Below, in pieces: positions 1-9,053 of a stretch of 64,000 nt of DNA (within the stretch, counting starts at the first letter, position 1; the number at the start of each line of letters is the position of its first letter). The stretch is taken from assembly GCF_036237315.1 (NCBI RefSeq), contig NZ_CP108356.1, positions 248,001 to 312,000 on the forward strand, in the 5' to 3' direction. The notes beneath the pieces were generated by a model, which had not been told where the DNA came from, made no database searches, and was given only the letters and a program-made list of their open reading frames with translations. This stretch comes from Streptomyces sp. NBC_01351. GTDB lineage: Bacteria > Actinomycetota > Actinomycetes > Streptomycetales > Streptomycetaceae. Both the position numbers and the translations under genes were made by a program.

Positions 1-3000
1 TCCAGCGCGGGTTGTCTCCGTCGCTGTCGTAGTGGTTGACCTTGGATCCGGTCTGGCTCCAGGTGCTGCCGCTGCCGGATTCCGTCTTCCAGGAGCGCAG
101 GCGCATGGACGAGTCGAGCTGCCAGGTCTGGCGCTGGCCGCCCGCGGTCTGCTGGTGCACGAGGTCGTTGGCGTAGTAGCCCACCGTCCCGTGGCCCGGC
201 AGCGTGGTGGTGCGGCCGAGGTTGTCGTAGACGTGGCCGGTGTCGACCAGCCGGTCGGCGCTGTCGTAGGTGTGGTTGGTGGTGGTTCCTCCGGTGGCCG
301 GGCAGTCCGCGCCGGGTGTGGAGGACGCCGTGTTCAGGGAGGTGCGGTTGCTGCGGCCGTCGAAGGCATAGGTGCGCTTGGTGCAGACGGTGTCCGCGGT
401 GTCCTCGACGGTGGTCAGGCGGCCGGTGCCGTCGTACCGGTACTTCTGGCTCGACCAGCCGGCGTGGCTGGTGACCTGGCCGTGGACGGACTCCGTCACG
501 GTGTCGGAGTAGACGACGGCGGAGTCGCTGTCGCGGGTGTAGGTACGGCGGGTGGTGGCGCCGGCGGTGTCCTCCGCGGTGGTGACGGTGTAGCCGCCGG
601 GCAGCTTCTCGCTGCTGACGGATCCGTCCGCGTCGTACGTGGCCTGGAAGACTCCGGCGACGGAGTCGGTGGCCTTCGTGGCCAGACCGCGCGGTTCGGC
701 GGTGTGGTCGTAGGTGTAGGTGGTGGTCGACGGCGTGTTGTCGGTGGCCTTGACCGGGCGGCCCAGCAGGTCGTACTCGGTCGTGGTCGTGCCGCCGTCG
801 GCGTCCGTGTAGGAGATCTGGCGGCCGAGCTTGTCGTACGCCTTGGTGATCGTGCCGCCGGTCGGGGAGGTCGTCTTGACCGGCCGCCCGGTGTTCGAGT
901 CGTACTCGGTGGTCACTTCCGGTACCGCCTGGCCGAGGCCACCGGTGAGGGTGGTCTTCGTCGGGCGGTTCGCGCTGTCGTAGGTGGTCGTGGTGGTCCG
1001 GGTGGTGCCGTTGGCGGTCTCGGTCACCTTGACCGGGTGGCCCCACCAGTCGTACTCGGTGGTGCTGGTCGGCAGGTTCGCCGGGTTGGCACCTCCACCG
1101 GTGATCGCGCCCGCCGGTCCCGTCGAGCACAGCAGGTCGGCCCACTCGGGGCGGCCCTGGCAGGCTCCGGTGCCGGTCGCGGACCAGTAGGTGGTCACCC
1201 GGGTCGCCGCGTCGGAGCCGGACGCGCCCGGCGCCAGCTGCTTGGTGACGCGGCCCTGGGCGTCGTACTCGGTGGTCTCGGTGAGTGCGAGCCCGCCCGA
1301 GTCCCTGATCCGCTGAACGGGCAGGCCCTTGGCCCAGTCGAACACGGTCTGCGACGCACGGCTCTCGCCGAGGACGGTCGGGTGCTCACGCACCTGGGCG
1401 CCCGTCGTGGCCTTGGTGACCTGGTTCTTGATCTTGGCCGTGCCGTCGGTCGGGCGGCCGGCGTCGTACTCGTTGACCGTCCAGCTACGGGCCGTCACCG
1501 CGGTGTCGGCCGGTACGAGGACGGTGCTGCCGGACTTGAGGTCCGCAGTCAGCTCGATCCGCCGCAGCGGCCCGAGCTCCTCCAGCTCGCGCGTGCCGGT
1601 GTCGTTGTGCACGGAGACCGTGGACAGCAGCGCCGCGCGCTCGGCGGAGTCGGTCTGGGCGATGCCCAGATCCGCCTGTACGGCGCGGTCGGCAGCGCTC
1701 AGGCCGAGGGCGACGGCGCGGTTCGCGGCGGACAGCTCCCGAACGGTGTTGCCGAACCGGTCGTACTCGGTGGTGCCGATGTGCCCGCCGGGCAGCGCGG
1801 AGTTCACCGAGCGCCCGGACACGCCGAGGTACATGACGTTGGCGCGCTGATAGGCGGTGGCCGTCAGGGCCGCGCCGTCGTGCGACGCGGGGACGGAGTC
1901 GGCCGGGAAGACCGCCGTCGCGTCCGTCGGGGCGTCCGTCTGGCTCCACGCCTTCACGTCCGCCGCGCCCATGGCGTAGGGCGCGCCGGCGCCGGTGAGC
2001 GGGACGTCGTACACGACCGAGGTCGCGGCGGTGCCCTCGGTGACGTCCGTGGTGCCCTGCTTCAGGCCGGAGCGGGAGGCCTTGAGCAGCATGCCCTCAC
2101 CAGCGGTGACGGAGTCGCCCGCCTTGCCGTACGTGAGGTTCCACGCCAGATCGCCGCCGTTGCGCACCATGTTCAGGCGGCCGTCGCCGTCATAGCCGTA
2201 CTCGGTGAAGGTGCTGAGGCCGATCACGTCGTGCCAGGTGCCGCGCAGCCGGCCGGAGTCGTCGTACTGGTACCACTGAACGGTGCGGGCGGTCGCGGAG
2301 GCCGCTCCCGGCTCCGTGGAGCGCAGGAGGATCTCCTTGACCTGACCGGCGAAGTCGCCGTAGGTGAGCGTGCCGGCGGTGGTGCTGGTGGCGTACACGA
2401 ACTCCAGCGACCGGCAGCCCTTCGTGGACGGCGTCGCGGTACAGGTGGCGGCAGACGCAGCCGAGCTCGGGGCGATGATCCTCTTGGGCCGGGCCAGCGT
2501 CTTGCCGTTCACGGTGACGGTCTCGGAGACCACCGTCGTGGTGGTGTTGGCCAGCCCGTCCAGCAGGGTGGACGAGACCTGCCACGTCGTGGCGGCCTGG
2601 TCCGGCTTGGTGAACTCGGTGACCGTACCGTCGGTGTCCGAGAGCGTGAACGAACCGGTCACGCTGCCCGTGAGGGTCAGGTCCTCGGAGCCGGACTCCG
2701 GGATCCAGCCGGTGCGTGCCGCGTTGGCGGCGAAGTGGATGGCCTCGCCTTCCGAGAGCACCACGTCGACCGCGGTGTCGGAGATCCGCCGGACGTGGGA
2801 GTAGTCCGAATCGGTGACCTCGGCCACGGTTCCGGAGGCCCACTCCTTGCCGAAGATGGCGGCCTGGCCCTCCTGCTTGGCGCCCTTGTCGGGGGTACGG
2901 GAGGAAACGCTGCGCGCCACCGACATCCCGAAGGCCGAGGCGTCGGAGGCCGACAGGGTGTAGTCGCCCGTCAGGAGGTTGACCGAACCGGGGCCCACCT

Positions 3001-5494
3001 CGTCGGTGGCCGCACCGGCCGCGTTCCGGTCGACGATGACGGCCAGCGGCTCGGTGGCGCCGGTCGCGGAGTTCGGACCGGTGAAGTCGGCCTTGATCTG
3101 GACGGTGCCGTCCGGGTCGACGGTGTCGGTGGCGTTCCACACCAGGGGCGGGTTCTTCCCGCCCGTCATCGGGACCGGCCAGGAGGTGAGCGGGGTGCCG
3201 CCGGCGGTCACGTGGCCTGCGGGGATCTGCACCCAGGGGTCGGCTTCGGAGCGGCGCCAGGAGAAGGAGACATTGTCGTACTTGGTGCCGTCCGCCTCGG
3301 CGGCCAGGGCGAGGCGGCGGGCCGTGCGTTCGCCCTGGGCGGGCTGGACGAAGCCGCCGGGTCCGGCGTGGAAGGTGTGCTCGATCGCCTCGGACTTGTT
3401 GTCCGCCTTGTCGACGGCGCGCACCTGGAGGGTGTGGGTGCCGTCCTTGGCCGGGGCGATGGAGATCGCCTTGGCGCCGGCGGCTCCGCCGGTGGCGACC
3501 TTGGTCCAGTTCACGCCGTCGAGGGACCACTCGAGCCAGTTGTGGTCGGCGGCGGGCGGGGTCACCGTGAACGTGCCCGCTTGGCCGGCGCCCTTGACCC
3601 AGGCGTTCGACGGGTAGTCCGTCGAGGTGATGGCGGTCGGGGCGGAGGGGGCGGCGGTGTCGACCGTGAAGGTCTTCCACGCCGACCAGCCCAGGTTGTA
3701 GTGCGTACCGTCGTAGGGGGAGCTGCGGAACTCGTACGTCTTGCCGTTCGTGAGGACCCCGGCCGGAACGTTCACCGAGGCGACCTGCCCGGAGGAGACG
3801 AACGAGGAGCGCAGGACGTCGCCCACCTGGATGCCGGTGGCGGTGTCGAAGATCTGGAAGGCGCCCTGGACGGTGTCACCGTTGGCGTCCACGAACGTGT
3901 CGCGCAGGGTCGGCGTCACCGTGTTGACGGTGTAGGCGCCGCCGTAGGAGAAGTACGGTGGGCCGGCCTCCTGCTTGGTGCCGGTCTTGGGCCGGTAGTT
4001 GTAGGTGACGACCAGCTTGGGCGGGTTCGCCGCGGCGTTGGCGGAATTGACCCGCTTCCACTGCGCGGTCACCGTCTCCGAAGAGGCCCGCAGGCCCATG
4101 CTGGAGTACGTCCACTTGTTGTTCGCCCAGTGCTGGACCAGGTTGGTGACGTTCGCGTTGATCCAGCCGTCCGCGGTGCACGCGGCGTTGCCCTTGGTCT
4201 CGGTGGAGGTGGCGTACTTGGCCACCATCGCGGGCTGGTTCGTCCACCGGGAGGCGGTGGTGGGACTGTTGGCCGTCCACACCTCCCACGGCTGCGCGGT
4301 GCACGCGGTGTTCCCGGAGTGGAAGTTCCACAGGCTGAGCTTGGCGTCCGAGACGAGCGCGTCCGCCACCGGAGCCGTGTTCCAGGTGATGAACGACCGC
4401 GCCGTACGCGGCGTGCCGTTGGCGTTGACGGTGCCGGGGTTTCCGAGGTCGAGCTCGGTGTCGGCCGACCAGTCGACCGTCTCGCCCTGCTGGACGTAGG
4501 TGTCGAACAGGTTGCCCAGCGAGGACGTCGACGGGTCGACCGTGACCGGGTACGCCGTCTTCGGATCGGCGAGGAAGCCCGCGTCCGGGGTGATGACCAG
4601 ATCGACGCCGTCCTTGGCCTTGACCACCTTCAAGGCGACCTTCGACCGGTGGGTGTGCTCGCCCGAGACGGGATCGACCGTCGCGTCCCACATCACGGGG
4701 GCCGGCATGGTGGCCGACTCCTTCGACTTCTTGTCGGTGAAGAGCACGCTGCCGTCGGCCTGGGGTTCGACCTTCAGCCCCTTGGTCTTCAGCGGCATCG
4801 TGTAAGAGAAGCCCTCGGCGCCGGGCTTCGCCTTGATCTCCACGAACTGCTCGAAACCGGTACGGGTCGCCTCGACCACCACGTCCGCACCCGGTACGGC
4901 GTTCACGTACGCGGCACGAGTGCCGTCGATCTGCGGCGCGGGCAGCCCGCCCCTCCACTGGAGGGCGATCTGTTCGTCTCCCTCGCCCAGCGTCACCAGG
5001 TCGGTGGCGGGAGAGGACTGGGCCGCCTTGAGCGAGGCGCTGGGAGATCCGGTCTTGCCGGACAGCTTCAGACCGCGCGGGTGGGCCTTCGAGGCCACAG
5101 AACCGTTCGCATCGGCGGCGAGGGCGACGTCGACGGTCTGCCAGTCGCCGGTGACCCTGTCCTTGAAGCGGATGGGGCCGGCACTCAGCTCCGTGGTGAG
5201 CGATCCGTTCTCGTTCACCCACGTCGTGGAGGTCTCGGTGCGCTCGGAAAGGGCCTCGACCTGCTTGCCCGAGAGCCGTGCGGCCACACGGGCCGATGGG
5301 ATGTCGGCGGCCTGTGTGACCGCCTCGGGCTTCGCCTCGGCGGGCTGCCGATCCTCCGCAGCCATCGCCGCGGTGGTGCCGTCCACCAAGGCGACCGCCA
5401 TGACCAGGGCGATGGATCCTGCGACATGGCGCAGACTCCGCCCTGACCACAGCCGCCCGCGTTCCTCCGCGGGATCGGACTGAATAGCCGTCAT
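1..5494 (-). CDS. RHS/YD-repeat secreted protein, N-terminal part (3' end beyond window)
   Basis: An uninterrupted minus-strand frame runs from an ATG at 5494 to the left edge (about 1831 codons, no stop), so the C-terminus is missing. The N-terminus has a basic stretch and then a hydrophobic segment (GSIALVMAVALV), a Sec-type signal. Residues roughly 300-480 look like the DNRLRE domain (LGNLFDTYVQQG, WTNQPAM). A fibronectin-like stretch follows, then RHS/YD repeats (TEYDRFGNTV, TKAYDKLGRQIS, TEYDLLGRPVKA, RYDGTGRLTTVED). The window ends in NHYDSDGDNPRW, typical of streptomycete RHS proteins just before the core end. Known of the family: RHS shells enclose a variable C-terminal toxin or enzyme domain, which is not visible here. 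The 155-bp region to the divergent TetR gene holds two long palindromes. Confidence 0.93.
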   Translation of the reverse strand, partial: MTAIQSDPAEERGRLWSGRSLRHVAGSIALVMAVALVDGTTAAMAAEDRQPAEAKPEAVTQAADIPSARVAARLSGKQVEALSERTETSTTWVNENGSLTTELSAGPIRFKDRVTGDWQTVDVALAADANGSVASKAHPRGLKLSGKTGSPSASLKAAQSSPATDLVTLGEGDEQIALQWRGGLPAPQIDGTRAAYVNAVPGADVVVEATRTGFEQFVEIKAKPGAEGFSYTMPLKTKGLKVEPQADGSVLFTDKKSKESATMPAPVMWDATVDPVSGEHTHRSKVALKVVKAKDGVDLVITPDAGFLADPKTAYPVTVDPSTSSLGNLFDTYVQQGETVDWSADTELDLGNPGTVNANGTPRTARSFITWNTAPVADALVSDAKLSLWNFHSGNTACTAQPWEVWTANSPTTASRWTNQPAMVAKYATSTETKGNAACTADGWINANVTNLVQHWANNKWTYSSMGLRASSETVTAQWKRVNSANAAANPPKLVVTYNYRPKTGTKQEAGPPYFSYGGAYTVNTVTPTLRDTFVDANGDTVQGAFQIFDTATGIQVGDVLRSSFVSSGQVASVNVPAGVLTNGKTYEFRSSPYDGTHYNLGWSAWKTFTVDTAAPSAPTAITSTDYPSNAWVKGAGQAGTFTVTPPAADHNWLEWSLDGVNWTKVATGGAAGAKAISIAPAKDGTHTLQVRAVDKADNKSEAIEHTFHAGPGGFVQPAQGERTARRLALAAEADGTKYDNVSFSWRRSEADPWVQIPAGHVTAGGTPLTSWPVPMTGGKNPPLVWNATDTVDPDGTVQIKADFTGPNSATGATEPLAVIVDRNAAGAATDEVGPGSVNLLTGDYTLSASDASAFGMSVARSVSSRTPDKGAKQEGQAAIFGKEWASGTVAEVTDSDYSHVRRISDTAVDVVLSEGEAIHFAANAARTGWIPESGSEDLTLTGSVTGSFTLSDTDGTVTEFTKPDQAATTWQVSSTLLDGLANTTTTVVSETVTVNGKTLARPKRIIAPSSAASAATCTATPSTKGCRSLEFVYATSTTAGTLTYGDFAGQVKEILLRSTEPGAASATARTVQWYQYDDSGRLRGTWHDVIGLSTFTEYGYDGDGRLNMVRNGGDLAWNLTYGKAGDSVTAGEGMLLKASRSGLKQGTTDVTEGTAATSVVYDVPLTGAGAPYAMGAADVKAWSQTDAPTDATAVFPADSVPASHDGAALTATAYQRANVMYLGVSGRSVNSALPGGHIGTTEYDRFGNTVRELSAANRAVALGLSAADRAVQADLGIAQTDSAERAALLSTVSVHNDTGTRELEELGPLRRIELTADLKSGSTVLVPADTAVTARSWTVNEYDAGRPTDGTAKIKNQVTKATTGAQVREHPTVLGESRASQTVFDWAKGLPVQRIRDSGGLALTETTEYDAQGRVTKQLAPGASGSDAATRVTTYWSATGTGACQGRPEWADLLCSTGPAGAITGGGANPANLPTSTTEYDWWGHPVKVTETANGTTRTTTTTYDSANRPTKTTLTGGLGQAVPEVTTEYDSNTGRPVKTTSPTGGTITKAYDKLGRQISYTDADGGTTTTEYDLLGRPVKATDNTPSTTTYTYDHTAEPRGLATKATDSVAGVFQATYDADGSVSSEKLPGGYTVTTAEDTAGATTRRTYTRDSDSAVVYSDTVTESVHGQVTSHAGWSSQKYRYDGTGRLTTVEDTADTVCTKRTYAFDGRSNRTSLNTASSTPGADCPATGGTTTNHTYDSADRLVDTGHVYDNLGRTTTLPGHGTVGYYANDLVHQQTAGGQRQTWQLDSSMRLRSWKTESGSGSTWSQTGSKVNHYDSDGDNPRW

Positions 5495-5513
5495 TGCCCC
5501 TCGCTTGTGTTGA

Positions 5514-5539
5514 TTTCGCGCCACTCGAGTGGCGCGAAA
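5514..5539. promoter_or_regulatory. 26-bp perfect palindrome upstream of the RHS gene
   Basis: TTTCGCGCCACTC is followed directly by its exact reverse complement, 20 bp before the RHS start codon. Its position suits an operator, or a hairpin in the 5' leader of the RHS mRNA. No protein can be assigned to it. It differs from the TetR-proximal palindrome at 5650-5679. Confidence 0.6.
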
Positions 5540-5649
5540 GGAACGTAGCGAGGAGCGAAAGGCGGGGAATCGGGCCAGGATCACGCAAAGCCGGAAGCAT
5601 TAATTCCGCAATGCGCATGTGATCTGCACCACAAGGACTGGGCCGGTTG

Positions 5650-5679
5650 TTAACCTTACGGGTCGACCCGTAAGGTTAA
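5650..5679. promoter_or_regulatory. 30-bp perfect palindrome, probable TetR autoregulatory operator
   Basis: TTAACCTTACGGGTC followed by its exact reverse complement ends 4 bp before the TetR start codon. It contains TAAGGT (5671-5676) 7 nt ahead of the ATG, so operator and -10 element probably coincide and the mRNA may be leaderless. TetR proteins usually bind such palindromes next to their own gene; binding here is inferred. Confidence 0.75.
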
Positions 5680-5683
5680 TGCC

Positions 5684-6271
5684 ATGAGCTCCTCTCAGCC
5701 CTCCAGGGGGCGTCCCAGGGATCCCCGCTCGCACGAGGCGATCGTCGGCGCGACCGCAGAGCTGCTGACCGAGGTCGGCTACGCCGCGACATCGATCGGG
5801 GCGGTGGCCGCGCGGGCCGGCGTCGGGAAGGACACGATCTACCGGCGGTGGCCGGGCAAGCCGGAGTTGGTCTTCGAGGCCGTCTTCACGACCACGGACG
5901 ATGCGCCGACCCCGAACACCGGAACGCTGGCCGGGGATCTGACCGTGCTGCTGCAGGGCCTGGTCGACGAGTTCCGCGCACCTGCCGCCGCGGCGGCACT
6001 CCCCGGGCTGCTCGCCGACTTCGCCGCGGATCCGGAACTGAAGGCGCGCATCCGCGGCGACTTCCTCGCCCCGTCGAAGGAACGGCTGCTCGTTGTCTTC
6101 GAACGGGCCGTGCTGCGCGGGGAGATCGCGGCCGATACGCCTGTCGACCTGGTCCTGGACACCCTGGCAGGAGCCGTGTTCTTCCATGTGGGACTGGTCG
6201 GGGAGCACCCCGACCAGCAGCTGGCCGCACTGCTGGCCGCTGTCGTGGCCAAGGGAATCGAGGTCCGATGA
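5684..6271 (+). CDS. TetR/AcrR family transcriptional regulator
   Basis: 195 aa. The N-terminal domain (about residues 12-60) has the TetR helix-turn-helix: AIVGATAELLTEVGYAATSI, then AVAARAGVGKDTIYRRWPGK with the usual YRRW recognition-helix end. The rest is a helical ligand-binding/dimerisation domain resembling the TetR_C_11 type (GDFLAPSKERLLVVFERAVLRGEI). The ATG is 4 bp after a 30-bp palindrome, indicating autorepression. The stop overlaps the start of the following membrane-protein gene by 4 bp, so the two are co-translated and that protein is the likeliest regulated partner. The ligand is unknown. Confidence 0.93.
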   Translation: MSSSQPSRGRPRDPRSHEAIVGATAELLTEVGYAATSIGAVAARAGVGKDTIYRRWPGKPELVFEAVFTTTDDAPTPNTGTLAGDLTVLLQGLVDEFRAPAAAAALPGLLADFAADPELKARIRGDFLAPSKERLLVVFERAVLRGEIAADTPVDLVLDTLAGAVFFHVGLVGEHPDQQLAALLAAVVAKGIEVR

Positions 6272-6648
6272 ACGGCTGGCTTCTCACGGCAGGGATCACG
6301 GCGATCGGCGTGGCCGCGGTGCACATCGCCGGCGGGCACCGCGACGTGGTGCGCCCGCTGCTGTCCTGCGGGCTCGCGGAGGAACCCAAGCGCGTCCTGC
6401 ACGCCGTGTGGCACATGGTGAGCGTCGACCTGGCGCTCTCCGGACTCGCCCTGCTTTACCTCTCCCTGACGGACGGTACGCCGGGCACCGGCATGGTGGC
6501 GTGGTTCGTGGCCGGGCACTTCATCGCGTACGCGGCAGCCTTCCTGGTCGTCACCCTGTCCGTCGGCTGGAGCAGACCACTACTCCGGCTGCCGCAGTGG
6601 ATCCTGCTCCTGCCGGTCGCGGTGCTGGCAGCGGCGGGCGCCGCGTAG
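6268..6648 (+). CDS. small integral membrane protein coupled to TetR gene
   Basis: 126 aa, start ATG overlapping the TetR stop codon (ATGA). About four hydrophobic segments are visible: GWLLTAGITAIGVAAVHIAG, VDLALSGLALLYLSL, VAWFVAGHFIAYAAAFLVV and PQWILLLPVAVLAAAGAA. The loop CGLAEEPKRVLHAVWHMVS carries conserved-looking His and Trp residues. No catalytic motif is recognised and the function is unknown. Translational coupling to the TetR gene suggests it is the regulated product, perhaps linked to the regulator's ligand (inference). Confidence 0.8.
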   Translation: MNGWLLTAGITAIGVAAVHIAGGHRDVVRPLLSCGLAEEPKRVLHAVWHMVSVDLALSGLALLYLSLTDGTPGTGMVAWFVAGHFIAYAAAFLVVTLSVGWSRPLLRLPQWILLLPVAVLAAAGAA

Positions 6649-6963
6649 CCTGCCGGAAGCCGTGCGGGGGGCTCATGCGGGCACGGGCCGATCCCATCCA
6701 TCGGTGGGGTCGGCCACCGGCGACTCGTCGTCGCCCTCATCACCGTCGTCGCAGTACGGACACCACGGCGCCAGGCGGTTGTGCGTCCGGGTCGTCCAAT
6801 TCGTGACCAAGGCCGAGGTCCGTCTCGCGGGGGCGCACGGTCCGCTCCGTACGGCATCGCCCCACCGCGGGCGCCGAGTTGGAGGACGGGGCCGGGGTGT
6901 ACGAACGCCGGACGCCCGACGGCAACCGCGACGCGTCACACCCAACTGATGGAAGGGAAACGG
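6649..6963. other. intergenic stretch, no gene recognised
   Basis: About 315 bp. Open frames exist on both strands but none gives a recognisable family or convincing codon bias. The last 15 bp (GATGGAAGGGAAACGG) supply the ribosome binding site for the next gene. Confidence 0.4.
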
Positions 6964-7203
6964 ATGCTCAAGTTCATCATTCGGTACAACAACGCGCTCA
7001 CCCTTACCGCCTTCACGCTCGGCACGCTCTTGCTGGGGCTGGTGCACTTCCTGGGTGACGTCCCACCGCTGTGGACCGCCATCTGGGCAGTGGCGGTGAC
7101 GGTGATCGTAGGCGCGCGGGTCTACCTCGCCCGGCTCCACTGGAGAAGGGGCGCGCCCGCCGGCGCTCCCACCCCCGCGGCCGCCGCGGACAGCGCTTCA
7201 TGA
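6964..7203 (+). CDS. small two-helix membrane protein
   Basis: 79 aa, beginning at ATG 6964 after a good GGAAGGGA ribosome binding site. Two transmembrane segments are evident (ALTLTAFTLGTLLLGLVHFL and LWTAIWAVAVTVIVGARVYL), followed by a short basic stretch (ARLHWRRG) and an Ala/Pro-rich tail. No family is recognised. Its stop overlaps the start of the downstream VOC gene by 4 bp, so the two form a small operon. Confidence 0.7.
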   Translation: MLKFIIRYNNALTLTAFTLGTLLLGLVHFLGDVPPLWTAIWAVAVTVIVGARVYLARLHWRRGAPAGAPTPAAAADSAS

Positions 7204-7496
7204 CTATTGACCTGCTCGTGATCTACACGACCCGGCTGGAGGCGTGCCGCGACTTCTACGCCGGCCTCGGCCTGGACCTCGTACCGGAGCGGCACGGCAA
7301 CGGGCCGGACCACTACGCCGCGATCCTCGCCGGCGGAGGAGTCCTGGAGCTGTACCCGGCCACGCGTCGACCGGAGACCGGCTACCTGCGCCTCGGGCTG
7401 ACGGCGCCCGCGCGCGGCTCCCTGGCCCGGGCGGCCGGCAGGCACGACCTGACCGACCCCGATGGCCGCACGGTCGTCCTGACCGTCACGGAGTAG
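7200..7496 (+). CDS. short VOC (glyoxalase/bleomycin-resistance fold) protein
   Basis: 98 aa, ATG overlapping the previous stop. The N-terminus MTIDLLVIYTTRLEACRDFYAGLGL matches the first beta-alpha-beta-beta-beta unit of the VOC superfamily, with LEACRDFYAGLG as the usual helix and GGGVLELYPAT and PETGYLRLGL as later strands. The C-terminus ends in DLTDPDGRTVVLTV, the usual last strand. At 98 residues it is shorter than the common 120-140 aa single-domain members. No metal set or substrate can be assigned. Confidence 0.75.
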   Translation: MTIDLLVIYTTRLEACRDFYAGLGLDLVPERHGNGPDHYAAILAGGGVLELYPATRRPETGYLRLGLTAPARGSLARAAGRHDLTDPDGRTVVLTVTE

Positions 7497-7644
7497 AGCA
7501 CCACGGCCGACGATCGGGTCCGGCTGCGGGCGCCGAGGCCCTGCTGAAGGGGCTCGTGGCAGTTCCCGGGGCTCGCCTCGCGAGCCGGTGCACGCGAGGC
7601 GTCGCGAGGCGGCTCGGTCCGGCGCCGGCAGGCGACACGCCCGG

Positions 7645-7661
7645 CACGGGGGACCCCCGTG
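7645..7661. terminator. GC-rich hairpin, possible terminator
   Basis: CACGGGG-GAC-CCCCGTG forms a 7-bp stem with a 3-nt loop in the 289-bp gap after the VOC gene. There is no T tract, as is common in Streptomyces. It could end the 6964-7496 transcript. Confidence 0.4.
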
Positions 7662-7785
7662 TCCGCTGACCGGCCCCCCGCCACGCGCGCCGCGGGCCTG
7701 GAGCTCCCGTCCGGCTGCTAGGCAATCAGTAACCGGCAGGCCCGCACCGGCCGTCAGCCGCACCGCCTCACACCGGGAGACACCC

Positions 7786-8985
7786 GTGCCCAGCCGCGCC
7801 TCCGTACGCCGCTTCCGCGTCGGACTGTCCGTCGCCGCCCTCACCGCCGCCGCGCTCGGCACGCTCCTGCCGCCCGCGCAGGCGGCCGGCTCGGATCCCA
7901 GCCCCGCCGGCGGACACCCGTACGACGACGAGCGCCTTCAGCGGCAGCTCGAACGGCTGGTCGCCCAGGACGACGGCCCGCCCGGGGTGATCGCCGTGCT
8001 CACGAGGGGCGACCGTACGCAGGTGTACACCGCCGGCGTCGGGGACATCGCCACCGGGCGACCGCCCCACCCGGACGACCACATGCGCATCGCCAGCATC
8101 GCCAAGGCGTTCAGCGGGGCCGTCGCGCTCCGGCTCGTCGACCAGGGGCTCCTCTCCCTCGACGACACCATCGGCAGCCGGCTGCCCGCCCAGCCCGCCG
8201 CCTGGCATGCTGTGACCCTGCGTCAGCTCCTCCAGCACACCAGCGGCCTGCCCGACTTCTCGGCCTCCCCCGAGTTCCTGAGGATCCTTCAGGCCGACCC
8301 CCGCCACGTCTTCGACCCGCGCACGCTCCTCGACTTCGTCGCGGACAAGCCGCTGCACTTCCTCCCGGGCACCCTGTACGAGTACTCCAACTCCGACAAC
8401 ATCGCCGTCGCCCTCATGGCCGAAGCGGCCACCGGCCGGCGTTACGAAGACCTCCTCAAAGACCTCGTGTACCGCCCCGTCGGGCTGCGCCGGACCAGTC
8501 TGCCCCTGGGCTACCGCCTCCCGCACCCGTTCCTGCACGGCTACGACGTCAACCCGCCCGCCGAGCCCGAGGACATCAGCGAGGTCCTCGGCGTCTCGGG
8601 GATCTGGGCCTCCGGCGGCATCGTGTCCACCCCCCGCGAACTGGGCGCCTTCATCCGTGCGTACGGCGGCCCCGCGCTGCTGTCGGAGGAAACCCGCAAG
8701 GAGCAGCTCACCTTCCGCCCCGGCGACTCCTCCGAGCCGGCAGGCCCCGGTACCAACGCCGCCGGCCTCGCGATCTTCCAGTACACCACTCGCTGCGGCG
8801 TGCTCCACGGCCACACGGGCAACTTCCCCGGCTACACCCAGCTCGCCGCCGCCACGCCCGACGGCAGCCGTTCCCTCACGTTCTCCATCAACACCCAGAC
8901 GAGCAAGAGCCAAAAGCCCGCCCTCCTCGCCCGGCTCCGCACGGTCCAGGAGGATTTCGCCTGCGCACTGCTCAAGAACCACTAG
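7786..8985 (+). CDS. secreted serine hydrolase / D-Ala-D-Ala carboxypeptidase (beta-lactamase fold)
   Basis: 399 aa from GTG 7786, 5 bp after GGGAGA. A signal peptide is clear (basic VRRFRV, then VAALTAAALGTLLPPAQAA, cleavage near residue 34). Class C beta-lactamase/PBP motifs are in order: S104-I-A-K107 (catalytic Ser and Lys), Y-S-N in TLYEYSNSDN (second motif), and HTG in VLHGHTGNFPGYT (third motif). This places it in the beta-lactamase-related serine hydrolase family (Streptomyces R61 DD-peptidase type), acting outside the membrane. The natural substrate (peptidoglycan peptide, ester or other amide) cannot be told from sequence. It converges with the HEAT-repeat gene. Confidence 0.93.
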   Translation: MPSRASVRRFRVGLSVAALTAAALGTLLPPAQAAGSDPSPAGGHPYDDERLQRQLERLVAQDDGPPGVIAVLTRGDRTQVYTAGVGDIATGRPPHPDDHMRIASIAKAFSGAVALRLVDQGLLSLDDTIGSRLPAQPAAWHAVTLRQLLQHTSGLPDFSASPEFLRILQADPRHVFDPRTLLDFVADKPLHFLPGTLYEYSNSDNIAVALMAEAATGRRYEDLLKDLVYRPVGLRRTSLPLGYRLPHPFLHGYDVNPPAEPEDISEVLGVSGIWASGGIVSTPRELGAFIRAYGGPALLSEETRKEQLTFRPGDSSEPAGPGTNAAGLAIFQYTTRCGVLHGHTGNFPGYTQLAAATPDGSRSLTFSINTQTSKSQKPALLARLRTVQEDFACALLKNH

Positions 8986-9053
8986 CTCCAGGGCACGGGC
9001 AGGACCCGACGACAGGACTGTAAGACTCGTGCGGCTCGGACCCCACCGACCCG

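Noticed and set aside
32..5446. A very long plus-strand open frame opposite the RHS gene
   Set aside because: Its product is a Gly/Arg/Val-rich string with no domain, while the minus strand reads a coherent RHS protein. This is an antisense shadow of high-GC codon bias.
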